A stretch of 64,000 nucleotides of DNA, from the NCBI RefSeq assembly GCF_900453205.1, contig NZ_UGQU01000003.1:434001-498000 (forward strand), written 5' to 3'. The stretch comes from Moraxella lacunata. GTDB lineage: Bacteria; Pseudomonadota; Gammaproteobacteria; Pseudomonadales; Moraxellaceae. The stretch's first letter is position 1. Each line of letters begins with the position of its first letter. The translations under genes and the position numbers were made by a program. This document shows, in pieces, positions 1 through 7,308 of the stretch. The notes under the pieces are model-generated. The model ran no database searches. It was not told the DNA's origin and was given only the letters and a program-made list of their open reading frames with translations.

Positions 1-508
1 CATACGGCTCAATGAGAGTGGTGGCTTTGCCGTCCTTAAAAAGTCGGTCGTGCAAATCCTCACGCAGGGTAGATTTGCCTGCACCGCTCTCGCCAATGAC
101 CGCAAGAAACCCACCATTACTCGCCACATCATATAGGCGTTCACGGATATAGCGGACATCGTCAGATTTAAAAATATCGTCCGATGAGCGGATTTCGTCA
201 TCAAAGGGGTCTTTGGCGAGCCCAAAATGGCGACGGGTCTGTGGGTTTAGGGTGGATTTTCTAAGTAGCATAAGTTCATCCTTATCTTGACTTATGGGGG
301 TTTTTAGGTTTTGGCTTTGGGTCAAAATGCTTGGTACGCTGACCCCATTTTTTACAAAATAGTCGGCAAGATTTGCCTTAAATGCTTTGGTATTTTTGCT
401 TGGAAAAACACCGTGAACCACAGCATTAACAAGAGCGGTTTTGCTAATGCCCAGCTCATTTGCCACGGTCTGATAAGATTTTCCAAGCTTGTTAAAGGCG
501 GTTTTCAT
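1..508 (-). CDS. MuB-like transposition ATPase (partial)
   Basis: AAA+ ATPase that in Mu-type phages binds target DNA and activates the transposase. Only the N-terminal 169 residues are in the window; the gene runs off the left edge. I see an N-terminal helix-turn-helix-like segment at about residues 10-35 (VANELGISKTALVNAVVHG), as in MuB-type proteins, then a Walker A motif GESGAGKST at about 139-147. The start ATG at 508-506 is preceded by a good Shine-Dalgarno stretch (AAGGATGAGGA), and the gene begins 9 bp after the transposase stop, so the two should be co-transcribed. Family assignment rests on Walker A, the HTH and gene order. Confidence 0.85.
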   Translation of the reverse strand, partial: MKTAFNKLGKSYQTVANELGISKTALVNAVVHGVFPSKNTKAFKANLADYFVKNGVSVPSILTQSQNLKTPISQDKDELMLLRKSTLNPQTRRHFGLAKDPFDDEIRSSDDIFKSDDVRYIRERLYDVASNGGFLAVIGESGAGKSTLREDLHDRLFKDGKATTLIEPY

Positions 509-517
509 TCCTCATCC

Positions 518-2311
518 TTATGCAATTTTTAAAATCTGTTTAAAAGTGGACTCATCCATCAGCTCATCAAACACCTTATCAAGACCACTTTGGGCAATGC
601 CGTTAGGATAGCGTTCTTGTAGCACCTTGACCGCCAAGCTCCAATCCGCCCCAAGTGCTTCTAAGCGTGGTTTTAATTGCTTGGCGATGTCCACTTTGGA
701 TAGGACGGGCTCGGCAATCATTCTCTCATAGCGACTTTGCTCCACGCTTTGTACGCCTTTTTTGGGTAGATACAGCGTATTGTCATTATCCAGCACGGTG
801 TCATTGTGCTTGTACGGGTCAAGTTTGCCATCAAAGGGCAGGGCTTTGGCTTTGCGTTTGACTTCGGCTTGTTCAAGCGTATCTGTCCCCATAGCGATTT
901 TTTGAAGTTCTTTGGCGTGGGTTTGGGCTTTGGTGTCATTGTGAGCCTTATAGCCTTGACCCACGATGACGGCATTTTCACGAAAGCCCATTTCATCAAA
1001 GACCACTTCTGGCACAGCCACCCAAGTTTCTTTGCCGTCCGCCATTGGCACGCACACCCTAGCACCGTCCACTTCCCACGGATTTTGGGCGACTAAGATT
1101 TTTTGTCCGACAAGTACAGGCAATGCTGAGACATCGTACACCTTGCCCTTGTAGCGAATTTCAAGCTCTGGGGTAACTTTGGCTTCTTTTGGTACAGACA
1201 AAGCAAGTGATTTGCAATACTCGGCAGGTGGGGCAATGATAAGCTCATCTGACTTTATCTTTTGCCACGCACGATAGCGGGTCATACCGTGCCGTGAATG
1301 AATGGCTTGGCTGTTAAAATAACGAAGCCACTTATCGCACAGGGCATTTAGGGTATCAATGTCATTCACTTCCACAAACTTTAAGCCACTCTCAAAATGC
1401 GTCTCCACAATGTCGTTGGCTTTTTCCACTTGCCCTTTGGCTCGTGGGTTGTTGGGCTTGTTGATTTGCACCACCACATCTAGGGCTTGGCACAGGGTCT
1501 TAAAAGCGGAGCTGGTGTTAGCCGAACCAGGGTCTAGCATGACCATCTTTGGTACGCCACGGATAGGGTCTTTGCCGATGTCAGCTTTTGGCGACATCAT
1601 ACGAATAAAAAAATCGCACAAATTTGCCGAAGTCTCCCCACCAAAATAATAATGACAATACACCGCCCCACTGGTGTGGTCTGTGCCTGTATATCGCCAG
1701 ACACGGTCATTGATGATTTTGACGACATTGGCAGGCTTGTTTTTATAAAATTCATCGTGGCTTGCGACACGCAGTCCTGTATCTTTGCCTTGTCTTGGTA
1801 AGTAATACAAAATGCACAAACTGGGGTCAATTTGCCACAGATGATTGGGGTGTAAAGACTTCATAGACACCACAGGGGCAGGCTCTAACAGTTGGTCAGG
1901 GTGCAGATGATAGGCTTTTAGCCCACGCACAATCGCCCCCACTGACAAAGCTGTGCCGTCTGTGTGGCACGCCTGTATCATACCGTTGGCACGAAGCATC
2001 GTTACCGCTCGCTCCACCGTCATAATGCGTTTGCCATTTTTTCGCATACCCTCCATCACCACGCTACTAATCAGCTTGGCATCATCAAGGGTCAAAGTCA
2101 TCTCGCCTTTATCACTTCTTGCTTTGCGAGTAGGTTTGACTGCCACACTTTCTAGCTTGCGATACAGTGTTGAGACGCTCATACCCAGCTCGTCCGCTTT
2201 GGTTTGTAGGTAGCGTGATTTTTCGCCACGCCCTAGATTTTGGGCGGTTTTGGCGATTTCGCTTAGGCGTTCTATCAAAGCTGGGTTTGGGGCTGTATTA
2301 TCGGTTGCCAT
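518..2311 (-). CDS. Mu-like phage transposase (DDE recombinase)
   Basis: Transposase that integrates and replicates the phage by transposition; homologue of MuA/BcepMu transposase. The 597-residue protein has an N-terminal HTH (about 37-55, ELGMSVSTLYRKL) and an RNase H-fold catalytic core. Probable catalytic triad: D162 (WQIDPS), D260 (VMLDPGSAN) and E296 (NNPRAKGQVEKAND), with the D-35-E spacing typical of DDE recombinases. The C-terminal part resembles the MuA beta-barrel domain. It is the third-to-last gene seen of a leftward operon, directly upstream of the MuB-like gene. Length is close to other Mu-like transposases and no disruption is visible. Confidence 0.93.
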   Translation of the reverse strand: MATDNTAPNPALIERLSEIAKTAQNLGRGEKSRYLQTKADELGMSVSTLYRKLESVAVKPTRKARSDKGEMTLTLDDAKLISSVVMEGMRKNGKRIMTVERAVTMLRANGMIQACHTDGTALSVGAIVRGLKAYHLHPDQLLEPAPVVSMKSLHPNHLWQIDPSLCILYYLPRQGKDTGLRVASHDEFYKNKPANVVKIINDRVWRYTGTDHTSGAVYCHYYFGGETSANLCDFFIRMMSPKADIGKDPIRGVPKMVMLDPGSANTSSAFKTLCQALDVVVQINKPNNPRAKGQVEKANDIVETHFESGLKFVEVNDIDTLNALCDKWLRYFNSQAIHSRHGMTRYRAWQKIKSDELIIAPPAEYCKSLALSVPKEAKVTPELEIRYKGKVYDVSALPVLVGQKILVAQNPWEVDGARVCVPMADGKETWVAVPEVVFDEMGFRENAVIVGQGYKAHNDTKAQTHAKELQKIAMGTDTLEQAEVKRKAKALPFDGKLDPYKHNDTVLDNDNTLYLPKKGVQSVEQSRYERMIAEPVLSKVDIAKQLKPRLEALGADWSLAVKVLQERYPNGIAQSGLDKVFDELMDESTFKQILKIA

Positions 2312-2335
2312 TGTTTTGACCCTTATGATTGTTTA

Positions 2336-3241
2336 TTACACTTCGTCTTCTGAATAATCAAAAGGCAACGGCATATCTCTATCATCCGCCCCCATAGGCT
2401 CATCTTGTGTTAGCCAAACAGGGACTTCGCCCGTCGGAGCGTCCGTTGGTAGCAGGTATTGCCCACGCAGGATTTCACAGTCCAGGATAAGCTGATTGAT
2501 AGCTCCCACCATGAGGGCGGTATGGTCGCTTCCGTGTGCTTCTTTATGAGCCATAAGCCCATCAAAAATATCTTTTAATTTGCTAATCTCGGAGCGAGCG
2601 GACACTTCTGCACTTGCCAGTTGTGCCGATAATTCACGAGCGACATCGGCAGGTTTGGGCTGTTTGTTTTTATTTTTGGCGAGTTTTTCAGCAAGCTCGT
2701 CAATCTTGGCATTTTTCTCACTCATCACCTTGTCTTTGGCTTTACTGTCTTCACGAGCTTCACGCAGGGCGACACGAAGCTCATTTCTTGTCATACGGTC
2801 AATGTCATCTAGCGTATTGCCGTTAATATCGCCCCCTTCGGCAAGCTCCACTAGGGTGTCGTCATCTTCTACTAACAGCTCCAACAGCTTAGATTTGCCA
2901 AGCCCAATCAGTTTGGGCTGAGCCTTTTGCATTTGTGGCGTGGCAAAGCGTTTGGTGGCGTTCATTAGGCGTGTAATTTCCTTTGTGTGCAAACCTAGTT
3001 CTTGTTCAGCAATTTCACGAAAACGACCGTGTTCGGTATGTTCTTTTAGTACAATCAAAGTTTTTCCAAGCTCAAACATACCCTCTAAGGTTTTGACAAC
3101 CGCTTGGCGACCTCGTTCAATCCAAGTGGCTTCGTTATACACCTCGCCATTACCCCATTGCTCCATCACCTGCATACTGTGCAGGGCTTGTTGGTTGATG
3201 GCATCAGCGGTAATAACTTCTACGCTTTCAATTTCACTCAT
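2336..3241 (-). CDS. DUF3102 phage protein
   Basis: A 301-residue protein with the DUF3102 signature in its N-terminal half (about residues 45-110: LGKTLIVLKEHTEHGRF, then a helical segment ending LMNATKRF), followed by an alanine/lysine-rich coiled-coil region (about 150-215). DUF3102 proteins are common in the early regions of transposable phages; their function is unknown, and resemblance to ParB/KfrA-like DNA-binding proteins is only suggestive. It lies 24 bp upstream of the transposase in the leftward early operon, which suggests a role in replication or its control. Confidence 0.75.
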   Translation of the reverse strand: MSEIESVEVITADAINQQALHSMQVMEQWGNGEVYNEATWIERGRQAVVKTLEGMFELGKTLIVLKEHTEHGRFREIAEQELGLHTKEITRLMNATKRFATPQMQKAQPKLIGLGKSKLLELLVEDDDTLVELAEGGDINGNTLDDIDRMTRNELRVALREAREDSKAKDKVMSEKNAKIDELAEKLAKNKNKQPKPADVARELSAQLASAEVSARSEISKLKDIFDGLMAHKEAHGSDHTALMVGAINQLILDCEILRGQYLLPTDAPTGEVPVWLTQDEPMGADDRDMPLPFDYSEDEV

Positions 3242-3327
3242 TTTTGATACCTTTTGTTGATGTTAATTTTTTTAAAATGGACGCTGGCGTCCATTTTGCC
3301 TAAAAATCCCGATGTCGGCACTTTTGC

Positions 3328-3621
3328 CTAATAGCCGATACCGACATTGCGTTGGATTTCGTCCATTCTTGCTTTGAGTCGTTCGTGCTGTTTGCGATAA
3401 TTTTCAGCGATTTGCAGGGTGCGGATAGAGTAGGCATAGTTGCCGTTGTCCAGTTTTTGCACCAAGCCTTCGCTGATTAAATCCGCCAAATCACGGCTGA
3501 CTTGGGTGGGGGTAAATCCTAAGTTATCGGCAATTTCTTTATTACTAATCCCAATCAAGGGGTGGTTATGCAAGGCTTTAAAAACTTGTAGGATACGAGT
3601 GCCTTTACCGCTCATCAGCAT
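3328..3621 (-). CDS. Small winged-helix DNA-binding protein
   Basis: A 97-residue protein with a winged helix-turn-helix at about residues 15-65 (ISNKEIADNLGFTPTQVSR, then a wing, GLVQKLDNGNYAYS), similar to MarR/IclR-type domains, and a short C-terminal helix. It overlaps the end of the upstream gp16-like gene by 17 bp, so the pair is translationally linked. Within the early operon it is probably a transcriptional modulator of transposition genes; the exact role is inference. Confidence 0.7.
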   Translation of the reverse strand: MLMSGKGTRILQVFKALHNHPLIGISNKEIADNLGFTPTQVSRDLADLISEGLVQKLDNGNYAYSIRTLQIAENYRKQHERLKARMDEIQRNVGIGY

Positions 3622-3799
3622 TCTCCTGTTTTAAACCAAGCTCAACGGCGATTTTGTGAGCTTTACCATAATTAGCTTGGATTGAACCATTCAAAATACG
3701 GCTGACATAGGTTGGGTCATACTGACGAGCTTCGCACCAAGATTTGATGGTTTCGCCACGCTTTTTGAAACTTTCTTTCACTTTTTGGGCGTTTGGCAT
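3605..3799 (-). CDS. BcepMu gp16-family DNA-binding protein
   Basis: A 64-residue protein fitting the phage-associated BcepMu gp16 family: residues about 8-52 read KESFKKRGETIKSWCEARQY, an alpha-helical HTH (DPTYVSRILNGSIQ), then YGKAHKIAVELGLK. It is the first gene of the leftward early operon, with a GGAG Shine-Dalgarno 5 nt before the ATG at 3799. By position it corresponds to Ner-type early regulators that repress the repressor or early promoter after induction. Family call is by motif recognition; function is inferred from position. Confidence 0.75.
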   Translation of the reverse strand: MPNAQKVKESFKKRGETIKSWCEARQYDPTYVSRILNGSIQANYGKAHKIAVELGLKQENADER

Positions 3800-3836
3800 A
3801 TCTACTCCAATTGTTTTGTGATAGAATTACAAAACT

Positions 3837-3856
3837 AACAATATTTAAACAATATT
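3837..3856. promoter_or_regulatory. Tandem AACAATATT repeats in the early control region
   Basis: AACAATATT occurs at 3837-3845 and again at 3848-3856, a repeat period of 11 bp or one helical turn, within the 134-bp divergent gap between the leftward early operon and the repressor gene. They sit about 40-57 bp upstream of the gp16-like start, where a leftward promoter should lie. Phase-matched half-sites on one DNA face suggest a regulator operator, perhaps for the gp16-like protein. Confidence 0.4.
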
Positions 3857-3885
3857 GATTAAATTTCGTTTATGTCGCCTATTTT

Positions 3886-3905
3886 ATACGAATATTTGTT
3901 CGTAT
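3886..3905. promoter_or_regulatory. Perfect palindrome, candidate repressor operator
   Basis: ATACGAA at 3886-3892 and TTCGTAT at 3899-3905 form perfect inverted 7-bp arms separated by 6 bp. A further TTCGTAT half-site at 3929-3935 overlaps the repressor start codon at 3934. XRE-type repressors bind such sites, so autoregulation and control of the divergent early promoter is likely. Binding itself is inferred. Confidence 0.5.
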
Positions 3906-3933
3906 TCAATAGTTTTTTGGAATTTTTTTTCGT

Positions 3934-4344
3934 ATGAAAGACAGAATCAGAGAAGAAAGAGAAAGGCTTGGATTTACACAAGCTCAATTTGCAGGCATTG
4001 GCAAAGTTACACCACGCTCACAGCAGAACTACGAAACCACCGAGCGTAAGCCTGATGCAGATTATTTGGCGGAGATTGCCAAGATTGGAGCAGACATTAC
4101 TTATATTGTAACAGGGCAACGCATCCAAAACAGCGTAAACGAACTGGACAGCAAGTTATTAAGTGCATTTCGCTCCGCCAGCCCAAGCGTACAAGCGTTC
4201 GTGTTGCAAGGACTGGGTATTCAAGCAGAACAGATAAAAGACACGCCAGCCACCACCTTCCAAAACACCATTCACGGTTCAGTTGGACAACAAATTAACA
4301 ATCCGCAAGGCACAGTTACGCTTGGCGACATTGCTATGCCATAG
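3934..4344 (+). CDS. XRE-family phage repressor
   Basis: A 136-residue protein with an N-terminal Cro/C1-type HTH (about residues 3-60: REERERLGFTQAQFAGIGKV through the conserved YETTERKPDADYL recognition/scaffold region) and a helical middle. The C-terminal tail (about 110-136) is a glycine-rich, beta-like motif, NTIHGSVGQQINNPQGTVTL. It is divergent from the early operon and is the likely maintenance repressor. No good Shine-Dalgarno precedes the ATG; a TTCGTAT half-operator overlaps it, so translation may be weak and expression self-limited. The C-terminal motif is echoed at the N-terminus of the next gene product. Confidence 0.85.
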   Translation: MKDRIREERERLGFTQAQFAGIGKVTPRSQQNYETTERKPDADYLAEIAKIGADITYIVTGQRIQNSVNELDSKLLSAFRSASPSVQAFVLQGLGIQAEQIKDTPATTFQNTIHGSVGQQINNPQGTVTLGDIAMP

Positions 4345-4364
4345 GGTTGTATGGAGTATGTGTT

Positions 4365-4826
4365 GTGAAAAATGAATTTTACGGCAATATAGGACAATTG
4401 GTTCAAGCAGGAACAGCAAATGTCAGCGTAAATACCACAGGCGAGAGCGTTTGGCAAATGTTTGGGCATTGTAGCGATGATGAGATTTTGCAAATCAAAG
4501 AACAAGTGCAAAATGAAATAGTCTCTCTTAAACATAAAGGTTTGCAATGTGGACTGTCTGGTCTTTTTGTAATCCTGACTTATGCTGGCTTATTTTATTT
4601 TGATGTTTACCAACGAATTTTAGGTGTTCACAGTGTATGGGGAATGGGTTTAGCAGTGCTTTGCCTTATGGCTTGGGTTACGACTATGGGCAATGCCATC
4701 AAATATGACATTGAGCCAAAAATAGACAAGCTCAAAAAAGACTGCGAATGCCTAGACGACATTCTAAGATACCGAAAATACCTACTTTCAGCCAACAACC
4801 ATTCAAATGACAAGGATTTACAATGA
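4365..4826 (+). CDS. Prophage two-TM membrane protein of unknown function
   Basis: About 153 residues from the GTG at 4365, which has GGAG at 4353-4356 with 8-nt spacing; a TTG at 4347 is a less likely start. The N-terminus carries NEFYGNIGQLVQAGTANVSV, resembling the repressor C-terminal motif; a helical segment follows, then two hydrophobic segments (about 65-85 and 94-112) and a charged cytoplasmic helix. It starts 20 bp after the repressor stop and overlaps the downstream lipoprotein gene by 4 bp (ATGA), so all three are one operon expressed in the lysogen. A role in lysogenic conversion or exclusion of other phages is inference; I do not recognise the family. Confidence 0.65.
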   Translation: MKNEFYGNIGQLVQAGTANVSVNTTGESVWQMFGHCSDDEILQIKEQVQNEIVSLKHKGLQCGLSGLFVILTYAGLFYFDVYQRILGVHSVWGMGLAVLCLMAWVTTMGNAIKYDIEPKIDKLKKDCECLDDILRYRKYLLSANNHSNDKDLQ

Positions 4827-5494
4827 AAAAATTCACACTTCTACTGCTTCCACTAGCACTCATCGCCTGTGGCGAGCCTAGCACCGACACCGCCAAAGAG
4901 CCTACTACTACCACTCCAAGTGTGGAGAAAGCTGAACCGTCAGCCACTCAGTCAGCTCTGCCCGATGATGAATATAAAAAGCAGTTGGACAGCCTGACCG
5001 ATGGCGTACCATATAAGCTAAGTGGCGATGGTGTTGTCATTTTTGAAAATGTGTCAGACATGATGACAGCCTTTAACGACTATCAGCACGAGGGACAATT
5101 CAAAGTATTGGGCGACAACCCCGTACACTTGGAACTTTATGGCTTAAACACTGAAACCAACACCAAAGAAAACCTAGAATATGACCAACAAAAAGCCTTA
5201 ATCTACGGCATCTACAAGTCGTTCACTCATACTGATTTGGATAAATTAACCATTAGTGCTGGCGTTAGAGATATGAAAGATGCAAGTAAGGTTATTGTTC
5301 AGCCTGCAACCCTAACTGTTACCAAAGAACAGGCGTTAAAAGCATTGCAAGCCCACACCAATGCCAAAGATTTTAAAGATTTGGTTGCTGATACCAGTGC
5401 TGATTTTGTGGTAAAGGGCTATTCGGGTTCTAAGTTGAGTGAGATGCTTTATAAAAATGAAGTGCAAAAAGCAATTATTGATGAGTTAAAATAG
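4823..5494 (+). CDS. Prophage-encoded lipoprotein
   Basis: A 223-residue protein with a classic lipoprotein signal peptide: MKKFTLLLLPLALIAC with lipobox LIAC at residues 13-16. A Thr/Ser/Pro-rich linker (about 18-50) precedes a soluble domain of unrecognised family. It overlaps the upstream membrane-protein gene by 4 bp and lies before two terminators, so it belongs to the repressor operon, which should be on in the lysogen. Envelope lipoproteins in this position (for example Llp or Cor types in other phages) can block superinfection; that function is inferred, not shown. Confidence 0.75.
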   Translation: MKKFTLLLLPLALIACGEPSTDTAKEPTTTTPSVEKAEPSATQSALPDDEYKKQLDSLTDGVPYKLSGDGVVIFENVSDMMTAFNDYQHEGQFKVLGDNPVHLELYGLNTETNTKENLEYDQQKALIYGIYKSFTHTDLDKLTISAGVRDMKDASKVIVQPATLTVTKEQALKALQAHTNAKDFKDLVADTSADFVVKGYSGSKLSEMLYKNEVQKAIIDELK

Positions 5495-5503
5495 CCAAAA
5501 AAT

Positions 5504-5531
5504 AAGCCCCCAAGCGTAAACTTGGGGGCTT
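5504..5531 (+). terminator. Hairpin at the end of the lysogeny operon
   Basis: AAGCCCCCAAG (5504-5514) pairs with CTTGGGGGCTT (5521-5531) around a 6-nt loop, 10 bp after the lipoprotein stop. The stem is strong but lacks a long T run. Confidence 0.75.
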
Positions 5532-5566
5532 TGGCTATCTAGTAGCTCTGTTCATATCATACCAAC

Positions 5567-5595
5567 AAGACTTGTTTTTGGCAAGTCTTTTTTTG
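5567..5595 (+). terminator. Second, canonical intrinsic terminator
   Basis: AAGACTTG (5567-5574) pairs with CAAGTCTT (5582-5589), followed by a run of seven T. Together with the hairpin at 5504-5531 it isolates the lysogeny operon from the rightward packaging genes. Confidence 0.8.
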
Positions 5596-5697
5596 TTGTC
5601 ATCAAACCGTCCGCCCAAGCAATTTTTAAAACGCTTTAAAGGACTTATCACGCTCATCTTGGCATAATATCCCCCAAATTTTAGCATAAGTTTGACA

Positions 5698-5925
5698 ATG
5701 AAAATTCTTGACCTTATCACAAACCCAAAAACAGGACGACTGTCGCACACTCGCCTTTGGGCAAATGTGGCAAGCCTTGTCGCCACCGTTCAGTTTGTGC
5801 GATTAAATACAACCGATTGGCAATTATGGCTTGTGTATTTAGGCTCGGTTGGCGGTTATGCAGTCGCTCGTTGTCTGATTGCACAGGGCGGTAGCGTCCC
5901 ACCCACCAAAGGAGAGAGCCTATGA
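5698..5925 (+). CDS. Small phage membrane protein, DUF2644-like
   Basis: About 75 residues from the ATG at 5698 (a TTG 6 bp upstream is possible). The N-terminus KILDLITNPKTGRLSHTRLW resembles small DUF2644-type proteins of Mu-like phages; two hydrophobic segments follow (about 22-37 and 42-62). Its stop overlaps the TraR-like start by 4 bp. By position it heads the rightward late cluster and might be holin-like or an accessory membrane protein; this is uncertain. Confidence 0.6.
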   Translation: MKILDLITNPKTGRLSHTRLWANVASLVATVQFVRLNTTDWQLWLVYLGSVGGYAVARCLIAQGGSVPPTKGESL

Positions 5926-6134
5926 GCGACACAATAGACAAAGCCCAATACCAAAGTGAGCTGATTTTACAGCAGCAAATCCGCATTGCCACCCAAAAGA
6001 CAAGTCTACCCACCCGCACCCATTGCATAGATTGTGATGAACCCATTCCGCTTTTAAGACAACAAAAAGTTACGGGGTGTCAAAGGTGTGTGGTGTGCCA
6101 AACCCAGTTTGAAAGCCAAAGAGCAAGGGGGTAA
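5922..6134 (+). CDS. TraR/DksA-type zinc finger protein
   Basis: A 70-residue protein with a C4 zinc finger at about 35-60 (CIDCDEPIPLLRQQKVTGC then CVVC), as in TraR/DksA-family phage proteins. Relatives bind the RNA polymerase secondary channel and change promoter choice, so it may tune host or phage transcription. The gene overlaps its upstream neighbour by ATGA and is 3 bp from the next gene. Confidence 0.85.
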   Translation: MSDTIDKAQYQSELILQQQIRIATQKTSLPTRTHCIDCDEPIPLLRQQKVTGCQRCVVCQTQFESQRARG

Positions 6135-6137
6135 TAA

Positions 6138-6458
6138 GTGGATAAGACTTTTATTAGCATTGATTTTTGGCAACTCGTTGGCTTTTTATTGTCATTTTTG
6201 GGGGTATGTTGGGGCTTTGGCAAAATGCTCCTTGCCCAGTTTCAAGCCCAGCAAGACGAACGCCAAAAAGCCCAAGATAAATTGTCCGACAAGGTTGAGC
6301 ATTTAGAGACCTTATTTGCCGAGCAAAAAGCCGTCCTACCCGAAAAATTTGTCCTACGAGAAGACTATATCCGTAACCAAGCCGTCCTAGAAGCCAAAAT
6401 GGACAGCATTCAAAAGACCCTAACCGACCTGTATAAAATGGAGAGCCAAAGACAATGA
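6138..6458 (+). CDS. Phage gp25-like membrane/coiled-coil protein (DUF2730-like)
   Basis: A 106-residue protein starting at a GTG, with one N-terminal TM segment (about 9-30, FWQLVGFLLSFLGVCWGFGK) and a long charged coiled coil (about 36-105). This matches the architecture of Mu gp25/DUF2730 proteins, whose role is unknown, though some are suspected spanin or lysis partners. It overlaps the next gene by 4 bp. Confidence 0.65.
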   Translation: MDKTFISIDFWQLVGFLLSFLGVCWGFGKMLLAQFQAQQDERQKAQDKLSDKVEHLETLFAEQKAVLPEKFVLREDYIRNQAVLEAKMDSIQKTLTDLYKMESQRQ

Positions 6459-6760
6459 ACGAAAAAGCACGCCGCGAAGGTATGCGTTGGCATATCATCA
6501 ATACCCTGCACAAGGCTCGTCCGTACACCACTAGCGAGATTTTTTTGCTGGATGTGATGCGGGGGATTTATGCTGACATTACCGCCTTAGAACTTCGTCA
6601 GCAACTTGAATACTTATCCAATGCCAGCTTTGTCCAACTCACCAAACAACCCAATGGCGTATGGTATGCCGACTTGACTTATCAAGGCGTGGACATTGCC
6701 GAGTACACCACCGATTGTCCGCTAGGTATTGGGCGACCTGAAAAATACTGGCAATCTTAG
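6455..6760 (+). CDS. Mu gp26-like phage protein
   Basis: A 101-residue protein resembling the Mu/BcepMu gp26 family: REGMRWHIINTLHKARPYTT, a LELRQQLEYLSN helix and a C-terminal VDIAEYTTDCPLGIGRP segment. The middle has the look of a winged helix. Its function is unknown. It sits between the gp25-like gene (4-bp overlap) and the small terminase, the same order as in BcepMu-type phages. Confidence 0.7.
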   Translation: MNEKARREGMRWHIINTLHKARPYTTSEIFLLDVMRGIYADITALELRQQLEYLSNASFVQLTKQPNGVWYADLTYQGVDIAEYTTDCPLGIGRPEKYWQS

Positions 6761-6768
6761 GGGGTGGT

Positions 6769-7308
6769 ATGGCACAAAGAAGCAGTGTTGAGCGGTTGCC
6801 AGAGACTGTCCGCCACGAATTAGAACGCAAACTTGCCGACAATGGCTTTGGCAACTACACCGAGCTTGCCGAGTGGCTAAAATCGCAAGGCTATGAAATT
6901 AGCAGAAGTGCAGTGCATCGCTATGGGGCAAAAATTCAAAAACGCTTTGCCAGTATTAAGGCAAGCACCGAGGCGGCACGGCTGATTGCAGAAGGGGCGT
7001 CTGATGAGGGCGACACTCGCTCGGAAGCACTGATGGCAATGGTGCAGACCGAATTGTTTGACGCACTTGTGGAAATTGGCGATATGGACAATTTGGGGGC
7101 GGTTGAGCGATTTAATATGGTTGCCAAAGCCTCCAAAAATATTGCTGCTTTGACTTCGGCAAGTACCAATTTAAAAGAATATCAAGCCAAATTACAAGTC
7201 AAAATTGAACAAACCGCCAGCGAAGTCGCCAAAGCAGTCAAAAAAGGCGGGCTTTCAGATGAGACGGCTGACGAAATCCGCCGTAAGATTTTGGGGATTG
7301 GAGAATGA
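6769..7308 (+). CDS. DUF3486 protein, probable small terminase subunit
   Basis: A 179-residue DUF3486 protein (Mu gp27-like). An N-terminal HTH region (about 5-55: SSVERLPETVRHELERKL through YEISRSAVHRYGAKI) fits DNA recognition for packaging; the rest is helical. It overlaps the large terminase start by 4 bp, which supports the small-subunit role: recognising phage DNA and loading the motor. Confidence 0.85.
   Translation: MAQRSSVERLPETVRHELERKLADNGFGNYTELAEWLKSQGYEISRSAVHRYGAKIQKRFASIKASTEAARLIAEGASDEGDTRSEALMAMVQTELFDALVEIGDMDNLGAVERFNMVAKASKNIAALTSASTNLKEYQAKLQVKIEQTASEVAKAVKKGGLSDETADEIRRKILGIGE

Noticed and set aside
5535-5786. Minus-strand 83-residue reading frame
   Set aside because: It runs through a terminator and the control region on the opposite strand, is of unlikely composition and overlaps the DUF2644-like gene.
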